Positions 54,852 to 63,942 of a stretch of 64,000 nt of DNA are shown piece by piece (position 1 is the first letter of the stretch; each line of letters starts with the position of its first letter). Origin of the DNA: Balneolaceae bacterium. Lineage in GTDB: Bacteria; Bacteroidota; Rhodothermia; Balneolales; Balneolaceae. The stretch lies in contig JAFIES010000076.1 of the NCBI GenBank assembly GCA_020832415.1, forward strand, positions 54,468 through 118,467, written 5' to 3'. Position numbers and translations under genes: made by a program. Below the pieces are notes generated by a model that made no database searches, was not told the origin of the DNA, and saw only the letters and a program-made list of their open reading frames with translations.

Positions 54852-57335
54852 CTAAGGATTTAAGATATCATCAATTCTTCTATCCAGATCATTCAGGTGA
54901 ATTCTGGTTGACCGGTCGTTTACGCTTGATGCAGTACTTTTCACATCTCTGTGAAGTAACTCAAGCTGCTCACGTACAATCGGGCGAATATCAGACTGGC
55001 TCACATTCACATTGGTGATTCCCAAAAACTGACGAAACTGAGCCGGTATTCCGGACAAATCATCTGTCATTAGTGATTCCATTCGTTCAACATAAGCTCT
55101 CTGCAGATTTCTGCGATATACAGATATTTCAGAGTTGCTGCTGAGTTCGCTCCAGATTGTGTTTCTGAGTTCATCCATAAACTCAAACGGGCTGTAGGTG
55201 TCTTCCCCGCGAATTTCATACTCAATGAGTCGTGCTAATCTGGAAGCATCAAGCACACTATTCAGCACACTTACCTGCCTGCCGCGAAAACTGTCCACAA
55301 AATCGGCCTGGTTTATTTTGGAAAGAATATCACTGTTCAAGGCCCATGTAGGATCGCTGAAAGCGTATTCAGCCAAAAATTCCATCGCTTCACGCTGGCG
55401 ATACGCTTCAACCGGCTCATAAACAGCTCCGCCCTGGTCAAAGGTTTTGTCGGTTTCGTAAACACCACCAATGTATGGTGCAACATGGCCCATGTATCGG
55501 CTCCATTGGGTAAGAATCTGTCCGTAAAGTTCATCAAGTTCAGAGAAATCTTCTCCATCATTAGAAATCCAGTCGATGAGATTTTCTGTGATTACTTCGA
55601 GATTCTTTATGCCGTAATAGCTGGCTCTCATGGCATCATCACCCAGATCTTCACGGTTTGATCGCGGATCGATCGGGTTGGATGTCTGGCTACCGAAGAA
55701 GTATCGGTGATCATCAGCACGCTCGGTTGTCCATTCGTGGAGAATTTTTTCCTGTTCTTCAACAGGCATATCACCGAACCATGTGTAAGCCCATTTGATG
55801 GCCCATTTGTCGTACTCACCAACTGCGGGGAAGAAGTTTGTAACTCCATCTCCGGGCTGCGCAATGTAGTTGAACCGGGCATAATCCATAATGGACGGGG
55901 CGGTTCCGTGAGTTGCGGTGTAGGTTGGCGACCGAAGTGAATCAACCGGTACAGCATAGCTTGATCCAAAATTATGTGGCAAACCAAGTGTGTGGCCAAC
56001 TTCGTGGGCAGATACAAACCGGATCAGTTCTCCCATTACATCATCATCGAACTGAGTGGCACGTGCTTCAGGGTTTGCAGCGGCTGTTTGAATGAAGTAC
56101 CAGTTTCTGAGGAGCCTCATTACGTTATGGTACCAGCCAATTGCTGATGTCATAATTTGGCCGGAACGGGGATCGTGTACATGTGGTCCAAATGCATTCT
56201 GAATTGGTGACGCAAAATACCGGATACTTGGATACCGGATATCTTCGAGGCTGAAATCGGGATCTTCTTCTGGAGTGGGGGCCATTTTTCCATAGATGGC
56301 ATTCTTAAACCCGGCAGCTTCGAAGGCTACCTGCCAGTCATCCACACCTTTAATTAACCATTTCCTCCACTCTTCGGGTGTTGCAGGATCAATATGAAAA
56401 ACGATCGGTTCAACCGGCTCAACGAGTTCACCGCGTAAATAGGCTTCCTTATCTTTGGGAACAAGCTGCCATCTTGTAACATGGCGTACCGGTTTTGCGC
56501 GATGCTCTTCAGTACCATAATCAACCTGGCTGGCTGTGAAATATCCAACACGAGCATCTGGCCGGCGTGGTTGCATCGGCTCTTTAGGCATCAGGATCAT
56601 ACTGTGGTTAATCTCAAGCGAGATTGTATTTGCATCGGAGTTTGAAGGCGGATTTGCCGCTTCATATGTAAGGATGTGCCTTGCTTCTACATTCTCAGGG
56701 AAACTTCGGATACCTTCAATAAATGTACGTGTACCATCAACCCTGCGCACCTGATACTGCGACCGGAATCGCTGCGGAAGGCCGAGTGCCGGCACATCGG
56801 TTGTAAACAAATTTGTAACATCAATTACAGAACCGGTACTGTCTTCATTCAGTGCTTCAATACTGAATGAGGCGAGAATAGGCTCGAAATTTGAGTTGCG
56901 TACAGCTTCGTAAATGGGGAGTGTATCACTCGCAGTATTTGTAAAGGATACTCGGCGAAGCAGAATATTGTTATCGCGCTTCTCCCAGCGAAGCACCTGG
57001 TTGTTACTTCTCATTCCACCGTAGAGAATTCCATCGGCAGTTCGTGCAATTCTGGATACCATAAGCATTTCGCGGCCCAGAAGTGAATCGGGAATCTCGT
57101 AGTAATATTTGGAATCATCTTTATAGACATTGAATAGCCCTTCATCTTTTTCGGCATCCTGCGAGATAACATCTGAAAATGGCTTAATCTCATTGTTGCC
57201 CGATGGTGCGCCCATACGTGGTCTCTCCGGAGTCTGTGATCTTTCCTGTTCAGTTGCCGTTTGCGATGAGCCGCAGCCTGCAATCAGCAGAAAAGACAGA
57301 AACAATACCGGTAGTATCTGGTAAATTTTTGTCAT
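54852..57335 (-). CDS. Zinc metalloprotease lipoprotein (DUF5117/DUF5118 type)
   Basis: The ATG at 57335 is preferred (827 residues, MTKIYQ), as it starts a lipoprotein signal with lipobox LIAG-C; the frame extends 42 bases upstream. An N-terminal domain (about 50-110, FNVYKDDSKYYYEIPDSLLG) fits DUF5118, a middle part (YEAVRNSNFEPILASFSIEA) fits DUF5117. A metzincin-like catalytic site SAHEVGHTLGLPHNFG is at about 445-460, giving HExxHxxxxxH zinc ligands. Large proteins of this type are common in Bacteroidota as presumed periplasmic or surface peptidases. No partner genes are evident. Confidence 0.88.
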   Translation of the reverse strand: MTKIYQILPVLFLSFLLIAGCGSSQTATEQERSQTPERPRMGAPSGNNEIKPFSDVISQDAEKDEGLFNVYKDDSKYYYEIPDSLLGREMLMVSRIARTADGILYGGMRSNNQVLRWEKRDNNILLRRVSFTNTASDTLPIYEAVRNSNFEPILASFSIEALNEDSTGSVIDVTNLFTTDVPALGLPQRFRSQYQVRRVDGTRTFIEGIRSFPENVEARHILTYEAANPPSNSDANTISLEINHSMILMPKEPMQPRRPDARVGYFTASQVDYGTEEHRAKPVRHVTRWQLVPKDKEAYLRGELVEPVEPIVFHIDPATPEEWRKWLIKGVDDWQVAFEAAGFKNAIYGKMAPTPEEDPDFSLEDIRYPSIRYFASPIQNAFGPHVHDPRSGQIMTSAIGWYHNVMRLLRNWYFIQTAAANPEARATQFDDDVMGELIRFVSAHEVGHTLGLPHNFGSSYAVPVDSLRSPTYTATHGTAPSIMDYARFNYIAQPGDGVTNFFPAVGEYDKWAIKWAYTWFGDMPVEEQEKILHEWTTERADDHRYFFGSQTSNPIDPRSNREDLGDDAMRASYYGIKNLEVITENLIDWISNDGEDFSELDELYGQILTQWSRYMGHVAPYIGGVYETDKTFDQGGAVYEPVEAYRQREAMEFLAEYAFSDPTWALNSDILSKINQADFVDSFRGRQVSVLNSVLDASRLARLIEYEIRGEDTYSPFEFMDELRNTIWSELSSNSEISVYRRNLQRAYVERMESLMTDDLSGIPAQFRQFLGITNVNVSQSDIRPIVREQLELLHRDVKSTASSVNDRSTRIHLNDLDRRIDDILNP

Positions 57336-57567
57336 ATTAATTCTAATGATGTAATTAAAGATTGGATTAACCCTCAAACATATCTAATGCATGGATAAAG
57401 ATTGAGGCAAAGATGTTAAAAAAGATAAAAGTTCAAGAAGGGGCAATGGTTGCTTGCCTTGTTATCACACTTTTAAAAAATGGAACCGGTTTCACACTGA
57501 AAACTGTGGTTTCGGCAGAGATTTCAACTATTTTATCCTAAATCTGTTAAAAAATATCCGTATTACT

Positions 57568-58557
57568 ATGCCAAGCAGAAGAAAATTTCTGAAACAAACA
57601 CTTCTTTCATCCGCAATCCTGCTGCCCGGCAGTATCAAAAAAAGCAGTGAACTGATGCAGGATAAAAGCGAATCTGATGGGCGGAAACCAAGAATTATTT
57701 CAACCTGGAACCACGGCCTTGATGCAAATGAGAAGGCCTGGAGCGTACTGCATCAAACCGGATCCATTCTGGATGCAGTTGAAGAAGGGGTAAGGGTGAC
57801 GGAGGCGGATCCTGCAAGCAGAACGGTGGGGATTTATGGATTTCCTGATCGTGAGGGAATTGTAACACTGGATGCATCCATCATGAAAGGTAATGGTGAG
57901 TGCGGCTCGGTATGTTTTGTGAGGCAGGTTAAGCATCCCATAACTCTTGCCCGCAAAGTGATGGAACACACCCCGCATGTGATGCTGGCAGGAGAGGGTG
58001 CACGACAATTTGCAATTGCACAGGGAATGCCGATGGAGGATGAGGTACTTCATCCGGAATCGGAAGAGGCGTACCTGGAGTGGCTTGAAGAGCAGGAGTA
58101 CAGGCCAATTATTAATATTGAAAATCACGACACAATCGGGATGGTTGGGGTTGATGCTGATGGAAATCTGGCTGGTTCTTGTACAACCAGTGGCCTGGCA
58201 TTTAAAATGCACGGGCGTGTGGGCGATAGTCCCATCATCGGGGCCGGACTCTATGTGGATAATGAAGCAGGCGCCGCCACAGCCACCGGTTTAGGTGAAA
58301 CGATTATCAAAGTGTGCGGAAGCTTTTTGGTTGTAGAGTTGATGCGGCAGGGCAGATCACCCCAGGAAGCTTGCGAAGAAGTGATTGGCAGGCTGATTGA
58401 AAAGAATAAAGACGGAATTGAAGATATGCAGGCCGGTTTTATCGCCGTGAACAAAGATGGTGAATATGGCGGATATGCCGTTCATCCAGGATTTAATTAT
58501 GCGGTTCAGGATGAATCCGGCAACACGCTCGAAGATGCACGAAGCAGATTTACATAA
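57568..58557 (+). CDS. Glycosylasparaginase (N-terminal nucleophile hydrolase)
   Basis: I set the start at the ATG of MPSRRKFLKQ (57568; 329 residues) since it begins a twin-arginine-like signal (RRKFLK, then LLSSAILLPG). The upstream open frame starts at a TTG with no family similarity. The Ntn-hydrolase nucleophile is T189 in NHDTIGMVGVD, exposed after autoproteolysis. SCTTSGLAFKMHGRVGDSPI and NEAGAATATGLGE are conserved substrate-binding segments. The enzyme removes the GlcNAc-Asn link from glycopeptides or acts on asparaginyl peptides. Next gene is cutC, 26 bases later, a pairing I have seen in Bacteroidota N-glycan loci. Confidence 0.9.
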   Translation: MPSRRKFLKQTLLSSAILLPGSIKKSSELMQDKSESDGRKPRIISTWNHGLDANEKAWSVLHQTGSILDAVEEGVRVTEADPASRTVGIYGFPDREGIVTLDASIMKGNGECGSVCFVRQVKHPITLARKVMEHTPHVMLAGEGARQFAIAQGMPMEDEVLHPESEEAYLEWLEEQEYRPIINIENHDTIGMVGVDADGNLAGSCTTSGLAFKMHGRVGDSPIIGAGLYVDNEAGAATATGLGETIIKVCGSFLVVELMRQGRSPQEACEEVIGRLIEKNKDGIEDMQAGFIAVNKDGEYGGYAVHPGFNYAVQDESGNTLEDARSRFT

Positions 58558-58583
58558 TCCAAATTGAGAGCAAAATTTAATCA

Positions 58584-59312
58584 ATGGAAAGAGCGAAACT
58601 ACTCCTCGAAAGCCCGGTTTTTAGCATTGAGGCTGCTCTGAAGGCAGAAGAGTTTGGTGTAGACCGGATTGAGCTATGCTCATCATTCCGGGAAGGCGGC
58701 GAAACTCCCGGTGCAGGGATGTTCAGTTTTTTGAAAGAGCGCCTGTCCATTCCCATCTTTGTGATGATTCGTTCGCGGGGTGGAGACTTTTTCTATTCTG
58801 ATAATGAACTGTCTGCGATGGAAAAAGAGATTGAAATACTGGATTCAATTGGTGCAGATGGGTTTGTATTTGGTGCGCTGAACATGGATGGCAGTGTAAA
58901 TGGGGCTTCCTGTAAAAAACTGGTGAAAAAAGCGGGTTCAAAACCGTGTACGTTTCACAGGGCTATCGATGTTAGCAGAAATCCGGTAGAAGCGATGGAC
59001 GAAATAATCCAATGCGGTTTTAAACGTATTCTTACATCCGGTGGTGAAGATACTGTCGAAAAAGGTTTACCCGTTCTTTTAAAGATGCTTGAAAAAGCCG
59101 GTGATGATATCATTATAATGCCGGGCGGAGGAATGGAGCCCGGTTTGATTGAACCCCTGCGTAAATCCAATAGATTGAAAGAGGTTCATGCGAGTTGTAA
59201 GATGTGGGAAGAGATTGGATCAAATGATGAGAAAGAAGGACAAGAGAGAAAGCCAGCCAAAAGGCTTACAATCAGCCGTGAAATAGTTGAAGATTTTAAA
59301 GAGAGGCTGTAA
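58584..59312 (+). CDS. cutC: CutC-family protein
   Basis: A 242-residue TIM-barrel protein of the CutC family: ESPVFSIEAALKAEEFGVDRIELCSS, VMIRSRGGDFFYSD, CTFHRAIDVSRNP and ILTSGGEDT. It was named for copper homeostasis in E. coli, but that role has been questioned. The gene follows glycosylasparaginase closely, suggesting cotranscription and possibly a glycan-related role here. A Cu/Zn superoxide dismutase is encoded 0.9 kb downstream, which keeps the copper option open. Confidence 0.93.
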   Translation: MERAKLLLESPVFSIEAALKAEEFGVDRIELCSSFREGGETPGAGMFSFLKERLSIPIFVMIRSRGGDFFYSDNELSAMEKEIEILDSIGADGFVFGALNMDGSVNGASCKKLVKKAGSKPCTFHRAIDVSRNPVEAMDEIIQCGFKRILTSGGEDTVEKGLPVLLKMLEKAGDDIIIMPGGGMEPGLIEPLRKSNRLKEVHASCKMWEEIGSNDEKEGQERKPAKRLTISREIVEDFKERL

Positions 59313-59428
59313 TTCTAGAGCTAATTATATACGAAAAAGTTGAGATAATATCTATTGCAGGCAGATTGTGCTAAAGTTTTGTTTCTTTGTACAGGATCAA
59401 ACGATTTATCAAATCATCACTAAGAACT

Positions 59429-60181
59429 ATGAAATCAGAAAAAGTAGAATTTAAAGGAGCGCTCGGAGAAAATCTGTCGGGAAGAATCGATATGCCGGAG
59501 GGTGAGATTGTATCCTGCGCTCTGTTTGCACACTGTTTTACCTGTTCAAAAAATCTTCGGGCTGTTGGTAATATTACAAAGGCACTTGCTTCAAAAGGTA
59601 TTGAAACACTCCGGTTCGACTTTACCGGCCTTGGGGAAAGTGAGGGCGATTTTGCTGATACCAATTTCAGCTCAAATATTGAAGACCTTGTTGCCGCAGC
59701 TGATTTTATGAATGAACGAAGAGGAGGACCGGCAATATTAATAGGTCACTCTCTCGGCGGAGCAGCAGTTTTACAAGCAGCCCACAAACTCGATTCAGTA
59801 AAAGCGGTAGTAACTATTGGTGCGCCATCTGAGCCAAAACATGTGGAAAAGCACTTCGAATCGAAAAAAGAGGAGATAGAACGTGATGGTGAAGCTGTGG
59901 TAAAACTCGCCGGCCGCCCTTTTAAAGTGAAAAAACAATTTTTGGATGATCTTGAAAAATCGAAGATGGATACCTACATCACGAATCTTAATAAGGCACT
60001 TTTGGTAATGCATGCTCCGCTTGATGAAACCGTAAGCATTGAGAATGCAGCGGATATTTATAAAAATGCTAAACATCCCAAAAGTTTTGTATCGTTGCAC
60101 AAGGCCGATCATCTTTTGACGGAGGAAACCTACAGTCTTTATGCCGGTTCGCTCATTGCAGAATGGTTTTCAATCTATTAA
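59429..60181 (+). CDS. Alpha/beta hydrolase (S33-like)
   Basis: The ATG at 59429 is chosen (250 residues); the longer frame begins at a TTG. Motifs are ALFAHCFTCSKNLRAV (oxyanion region), LRFDFTGLGESEGDF, ILIGHSLGGAAVLQAA with the nucleophile serine, and DHLLTEET with the likely histidine. The sequence matches the hydrolase half of the bifunctional hydrolase/OsmC proteins of proteobacteria, but the OsmC half is absent. Substrate unknown. It is separated from cutC by about 115 bases. Confidence 0.87.
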   Translation: MKSEKVEFKGALGENLSGRIDMPEGEIVSCALFAHCFTCSKNLRAVGNITKALASKGIETLRFDFTGLGESEGDFADTNFSSNIEDLVAAADFMNERRGGPAILIGHSLGGAAVLQAAHKLDSVKAVVTIGAPSEPKHVEKHFESKKEEIERDGEAVVKLAGRPFKVKKQFLDDLEKSKMDTYITNLNKALLVMHAPLDETVSIENAADIYKNAKHPKSFVSLHKADHLLTEETYSLYAGSLIAEWFSIY

Positions 60182-60256
60182 ATGCTCATTTTAAGTGAAT
60201 GCCAGCAGAAATAGCTGTGTTTCTATAACAACTTTCAACTAAATAATTTGTACCCA

Positions 60257-60808
60257 ATGAAATATACAGTATTAGCTTTACTCTCATTTTTACTTCTCTC
60301 TGCCTGTATGCAGGAAGAGATTGTGGAAGAAATCTATGAAGGTCCCGAAACCGAAAAAGCCGTAGTGGTTATTCATCCAACTGAAGGAAATGAAGCTTCC
60401 GGTGTGGTTACGTTTACCCAGCAAGATGATGGTGTTCGGGTTCAGGCAGAAATTTCCGGATTGGGATCAGAAACTCTGCACGGTTTTCATGTACACGAGT
60501 ATGGTGACTGCCGCGACTCTGCAGCGATGTCGGCCGGAGGGCATTACAATCCAACAGATATGCCACATGCCGGCCCCACTGATGAACAACGCCACATGGG
60601 CGATCTTGGTAATCTACCTGCAAATGAAGACGGCGTGGCAACGCTTGACTATGTAGATACGCACCTCAAGCTGAATGGTAAATACTCCATCGTAGGTTAT
60701 GCCGTAATTGTACACGAACAGCGCGACGATCTGCAATCTCAGCCCGTGGGCGATGCAGGTGGCCGTATTGGTTGTGGAATTATTGGTGTTGCCAATCCTG
60801 ACTACTGA
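60257..60808 (+). CDS. sodC: Cu/Zn superoxide dismutase lipoprotein
   Basis: Start at ATG 60257 (183 residues), beginning a lipoprotein signal with lipobox LLSA-C. Copper and zinc ligands are in GFHVHEYGDC, GGHYNP, DMPHAGP and HMGDLGNL, with the last copper histidine in VIVHEQRDDL. The cysteines of EYGDC and IGCGIIG form the usual disulfide. It removes superoxide in the periplasm. A terminator follows after 30 bases. Confidence 0.95.
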   Translation: MKYTVLALLSFLLLSACMQEEIVEEIYEGPETEKAVVVIHPTEGNEASGVVTFTQQDDGVRVQAEISGLGSETLHGFHVHEYGDCRDSAAMSAGGHYNPTDMPHAGPTDEQRHMGDLGNLPANEDGVATLDYVDTHLKLNGKYSIVGYAVIVHEQRDDLQSQPVGDAGGRIGCGIIGVANPDY

Positions 60809-60838
60809 TAAAGCAAGAACAAATAAGAGACATTTACG

Positions 60839-60870
60839 AAGCCGGGCAATTAATCTTCCCCGGCTTTTTT
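60839..60870 (+). terminator. Terminator after sodC
   Basis: AAGCCGGG pairs with CCCGGCTT with a 12-base loop and ends in TTTTTT. Its T-run touches the stop of the convergent UbiB-like gene. Confidence 0.88.
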
Positions 60871-62164
60871 ATTGTAGCAACTTCTCCACGATGTTTCTTG
60901 ATGAGGAAGTTTTTACTTCAGCACCAAGTTTCATCAAAAAGTGATAGAGCCCCAAATGAACACGTGTGGTATATATAAAGTGTTTATTGCCTCGTGGTTC
61001 ATTACTCACAGGTGCATTTTTGGTGTATTCACGGATTAAATCCCTGTATTCGGTATCACCAAAATCAAACGAGTCTTCAGCGTAGGGCATGGCAAATGTG
61101 AACCCATAATTTTTGCAGAAATCGTAAAACAGCTTCTCTTTTTTATCCGTTTCGGGATCGCCTTTTATAACATCCAATCGTAGATAAAGCTCTTTTATTT
61201 CTTTCTCGTTGCGTAAAAGATGCGTTGGCAACAATCGCAGGTAATCAGTGAAAAATTCATCCGGAAATTCTTTTACACATCCAAAATCAATCACTCCAAG
61301 TTTGCCATCGTTGGTGAACAGAAAGTTACCCGGATGTGTATCTGCATGAACTTCACCTCTGTCTTCTACCTGATTATGGAAGAAATCCCAAAGCTGTTGC
61401 CCGAAATGGTCTCTCTCTTCTTTTGATGGATTTTGATCCAAAAACTCCTGGAGATGAATCCCTTCAATAAAAGTCATGGTCAGTACTCGTTCTGTAGAAA
61501 ACTCGGGAATCCACCTTGGTGTTGTCACCGTTTCTGATGCAAAACGGGTATGGAATCGGTCAATCGATTTCCCCTCTTCGATGTAATCTGTCTCTTTGAG
61601 GAGTGTATTTCTGATCTCTTCCAAATAGATATCCATCTGTTCAGAATCAGATACAATTTGCCTGAAGATTGTTCGGGCGAGAGCTAAATCAGTTGAAATG
61701 GTATCTCTTACTCCGGGATATTGAATTTTAACCGCTGCAGTTTCACCGCTCTTCAAAACTGCTTTATGTACCTGCCCGATGGATGCCGCCGCAATTGCAT
61801 TTGTATCGAATGACTTAAAAATCATCTCGGGGTAAGCGCCCAGTTCTCTTTTTATGATAGACCGGACCAGAGCTCGATTGATTGGAGGGACACTATATTG
61901 CGCCTTTGTCATCACTTCAGAGAACTCATCCGGCAAAAAACCGTTGTCTATGCTGAATGACTGTGCAATTTTCAAAGCTGTGCCCTTCAGGCGCGTAAAT
62001 TCACGGAATAGATCTTCTGCATTTTTTTTGTGAAGACTCGATTTAGAGCCGTTTTTTGAAGTAATCGATTTCAGGTAGTGAGAAGCATAATTTTTACCAA
62101 CCTGTAGTCCGGTTTTTGCAAATATCTTGCCGCGTTCAAACTTGGTGGATGGAAAATCACTCAT
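60869..62164 (-). CDS. ABC1/UbiB-family atypical kinase
   Basis: A 431-residue protein of the ABC1/ADCK/UbiB family. The KxGQ-type N-terminal motif is replaced by LKGTALKIAQSFSIDNGFLP. The ATP site contains AAASIGQVHKAVLKSGETAAVK and the catalytic loop is HADTHPGNFLFTNDGKLGVIDFG. No membrane helix is seen at the C-terminus, unlike E. coli UbiB. The role could be in isoprenoid quinone handling or lipid homeostasis. The start overlaps the end of the TetR-like gene by 4 bases, so the two are coupled. Confidence 0.92.
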   Translation of the reverse strand: MSDFPSTKFERGKIFAKTGLQVGKNYASHYLKSITSKNGSKSSLHKKNAEDLFREFTRLKGTALKIAQSFSIDNGFLPDEFSEVMTKAQYSVPPINRALVRSIIKRELGAYPEMIFKSFDTNAIAAASIGQVHKAVLKSGETAAVKIQYPGVRDTISTDLALARTIFRQIVSDSEQMDIYLEEIRNTLLKETDYIEEGKSIDRFHTRFASETVTTPRWIPEFSTERVLTMTFIEGIHLQEFLDQNPSKEERDHFGQQLWDFFHNQVEDRGEVHADTHPGNFLFTNDGKLGVIDFGCVKEFPDEFFTDYLRLLPTHLLRNEKEIKELYLRLDVIKGDPETDKKEKLFYDFCKNYGFTFAMPYAEDSFDFGDTEYRDLIREYTKNAPVSNEPRGNKHFIYTTRVHLGLYHFLMKLGAEVKTSSSRNIVEKLLQ

Positions 62165-62835
62165 TGGGTACAGCTCATGGTTTTAAATTTTTGTGGAGAA
62201 AAGTTTTTAAGGGGTGAATTGTATGCCAGGAATTTCAATAGGTCGAAACTCTTGTCGGTAATTTTGGAGTAAAAGATCTCTTCGATAAGAGTGCTCCATT
62301 TATCTATCAGGGCAAGAGTGTTTTCGTGATTGGGGCTATCATCCGATAACCAGAACCACATCAAACCGTGAAATTGCAAGTAGACTGCATGAAACAGGTA
62401 CCTGTTTACAAAAGGCCTGCCTGCTGTTGATATGGTTTCATCACCCAAAAAGAGTTCCTTCAGTTCATTGGTCATCTGCTTTTTGAAGCCATTATTTCCG
62501 CACTCTCTCTTTACGATCAACGCTGAATAGGTTTTTCGTACAAATTCTTTCTCCTCGCTGAAGAGGTCAATCATGGTAAGAAACAGATTGCTCAGCTTTT
62601 CTGAGAGGCTGAAACTTTCATACCCATCAATAAACCGGCTCTGCTCCTTGCAGAGATGCACTCTCGATTCATAGTAGTATTGCAAAATAGAAGTACGGGT
62701 TTTGAACTGCTCAAGGATTTCACTTTCTTTGATCCCAAGAGTTTCCGCGAGTGATGCGATGGAAAAGTATCTGTTGGTGATATATCGTTTTGTAGCGGCC
62801 TTAGAAATTTTTCGTTTCAAATCGTGCTTATTCAT
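62161..62835 (-). CDS. TetR-like transcriptional regulator
   Basis: A 224-residue, mostly helical protein. The N-terminal 50 residues fit a TetR helix-turn-helix (ITNRYFSIASLAETLGIKES, EILEQFKTRTSILQYYYES). The remaining helices would form a ligand-binding dimer domain of unknown ligand. The start codon context is TTCATTTCTTT in the window sense, with no strong ribosome site. It overlaps the UbiB-like gene, so they probably act together, for example sensing a lipid or quinone. Confidence 0.78.
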   Translation of the reverse strand: MNKHDLKRKISKAATKRYITNRYFSIASLAETLGIKESEILEQFKTRTSILQYYYESRVHLCKEQSRFIDGYESFSLSEKLSNLFLTMIDLFSEEKEFVRKTYSALIVKRECGNNGFKKQMTNELKELFLGDETISTAGRPFVNRYLFHAVYLQFHGLMWFWLSDDSPNHENTLALIDKWSTLIEEIFYSKITDKSFDLLKFLAYNSPLKNFSPQKFKTMSCTQ

Positions 62836-62914
62836 TTCTTTAGTTCTTGAACGCTGGTTACTGTATAGCAGTTAATTTTCTTTTGTAACAACTTATTAAT
62901 GATCAAAGGTTCAG

Positions 62915-63700
62915 ATGACACTGAATTCTCTTCGAACGCCTACACCCCATAAACGCGATATTCTGTTTTTGAGTCTCGTGGGTATTTTTATCACCTCACT
63001 TGTGCTGGGGAATGTTATTGGAACCACAAAATTTGTTACACTCTTTACTCTTGATCTGCCTCCCTGGCTGCAATCCATAACACCATCATTGGTTCGCGAT
63101 GGCAGCTTATATATAATGAGTATCCCTGTGGGGTTGATTGCTTACCCTTTTACATTTCTTGTTACTGATTTGATATCAGAACTGTTCGGGAGAAAAAAAG
63201 CACAGCTTGTTGTCTGGATAGGTTTTTTTCTGAATATGTACCTGCTGCTGATCATGAGTGTTGGGCACTGGTTTCCCAATACATACGGTGTAAGCGGCGG
63301 TTTGAACCTCTTTGAAGGTGTCTATGAATTTGTGATAGCTAATACCATATCAAGTATGATTGCTTATTTAATTGCGCAATCTGTTGATGTGCGGTTATTC
63401 CATTTCTGGAAACGTGTTACAAAAGGAAAATATCTCTGGCTAAGGAATAACGGCTCAACAATGTTTTCTCAGCTCGTTGATAGTACTGCTATTCTGTCCA
63501 TTCTCTATTTCTCAGGTAATCTTGGTGACAATGTAACCACAATGGGAGCTCTGGGAATACTCATTCTCAATTCATACATCTTTAAGTTCTTTTTTGCTCT
63601 CTTTGATACGCCATTGGTATATCTCTTAGTTTGGTTGTTCAAAGAATATGACGAAGATCCTGACGGATATAAGCTATTCGGAGAGGATAAATCTGCGTAA
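62915..63700 (+). CDS. Queuosine precursor transporter (YhhQ/VUT family)
   Basis: A 261-residue membrane protein with six to seven helices, matching the YhhQ family (DUF165): LVLGNVIGTTKFVTLFTL, IPVGLIAYPFTFLVTDLISELFGRKKAQ, and FSQLVDSTAILSILYFSG. It takes up 7-deazaguanine precursors (preQ0/preQ1) for tRNA queuosine. No preQ1 riboswitch is evident in the 79-base leader. AAAGG lies 9 bases before the ATG. It precedes the rRNA operon but with an independent promoter between. Confidence 0.93.
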   Translation: MTLNSLRTPTPHKRDILFLSLVGIFITSLVLGNVIGTTKFVTLFTLDLPPWLQSITPSLVRDGSLYIMSIPVGLIAYPFTFLVTDLISELFGRKKAQLVVWIGFFLNMYLLLIMSVGHWFPNTYGVSGGLNLFEGVYEFVIANTISSMIAYLIAQSVDVRLFHFWKRVTKGKYLWLRNNGSTMFSQLVDSTAILSILYFSGNLGDNVTTMGALGILILNSYIFKFFFALFDTPLVYLLVWLFKEYDEDPDGYKLFGEDKSA

Positions 63701-63774
63701 ATACAGTTAGCATCGGCCTTTATAATGGGGTGTGAAAACAGAGCGAGAAAAAAGAAATTTATTTAAGAATTTGG

Positions 63775-63804
63775 TTGACATTGAGGAGCAACCACCCCTA
63801 TATT
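63775..63804 (+). promoter_or_regulatory. Candidate rRNA operon promoter
   Basis: A consensus -35 TTGACA (63775-63780) is followed by TATATT (63799-63804) at 18 bases and by TATAAT at 63805-63810. It lies about 130 bases ahead of the 16S gene, the usual place for a rrn promoter and leader. Confidence 0.6.
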
Positions 63805-63942
63805 TATAATCCTTTGCAGGAAACGAAATGGCAACATTTTTAAACTTCCGGCAGGGGATAAGTTCTTTAAAATATTGAGAAGATATAAACAGATTGTTGA
63901 GTGAGTCTGGGTTAGATTTTTACAGAGTGTATTTTAGTATAT

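Noticed and set aside
57454..57567. N-terminal extension of glycosylasparaginase
   Set aside because: It begins at a TTG, has no family similarity, and the twin-arginine-like signal starts at 57568.
62836..62914. preQ1 riboswitch ahead of the queuosine-precursor transporter
   Set aside because: No preQ1-type hairpin with the A-rich tail and pseudoknot sequence could be found in this short leader.
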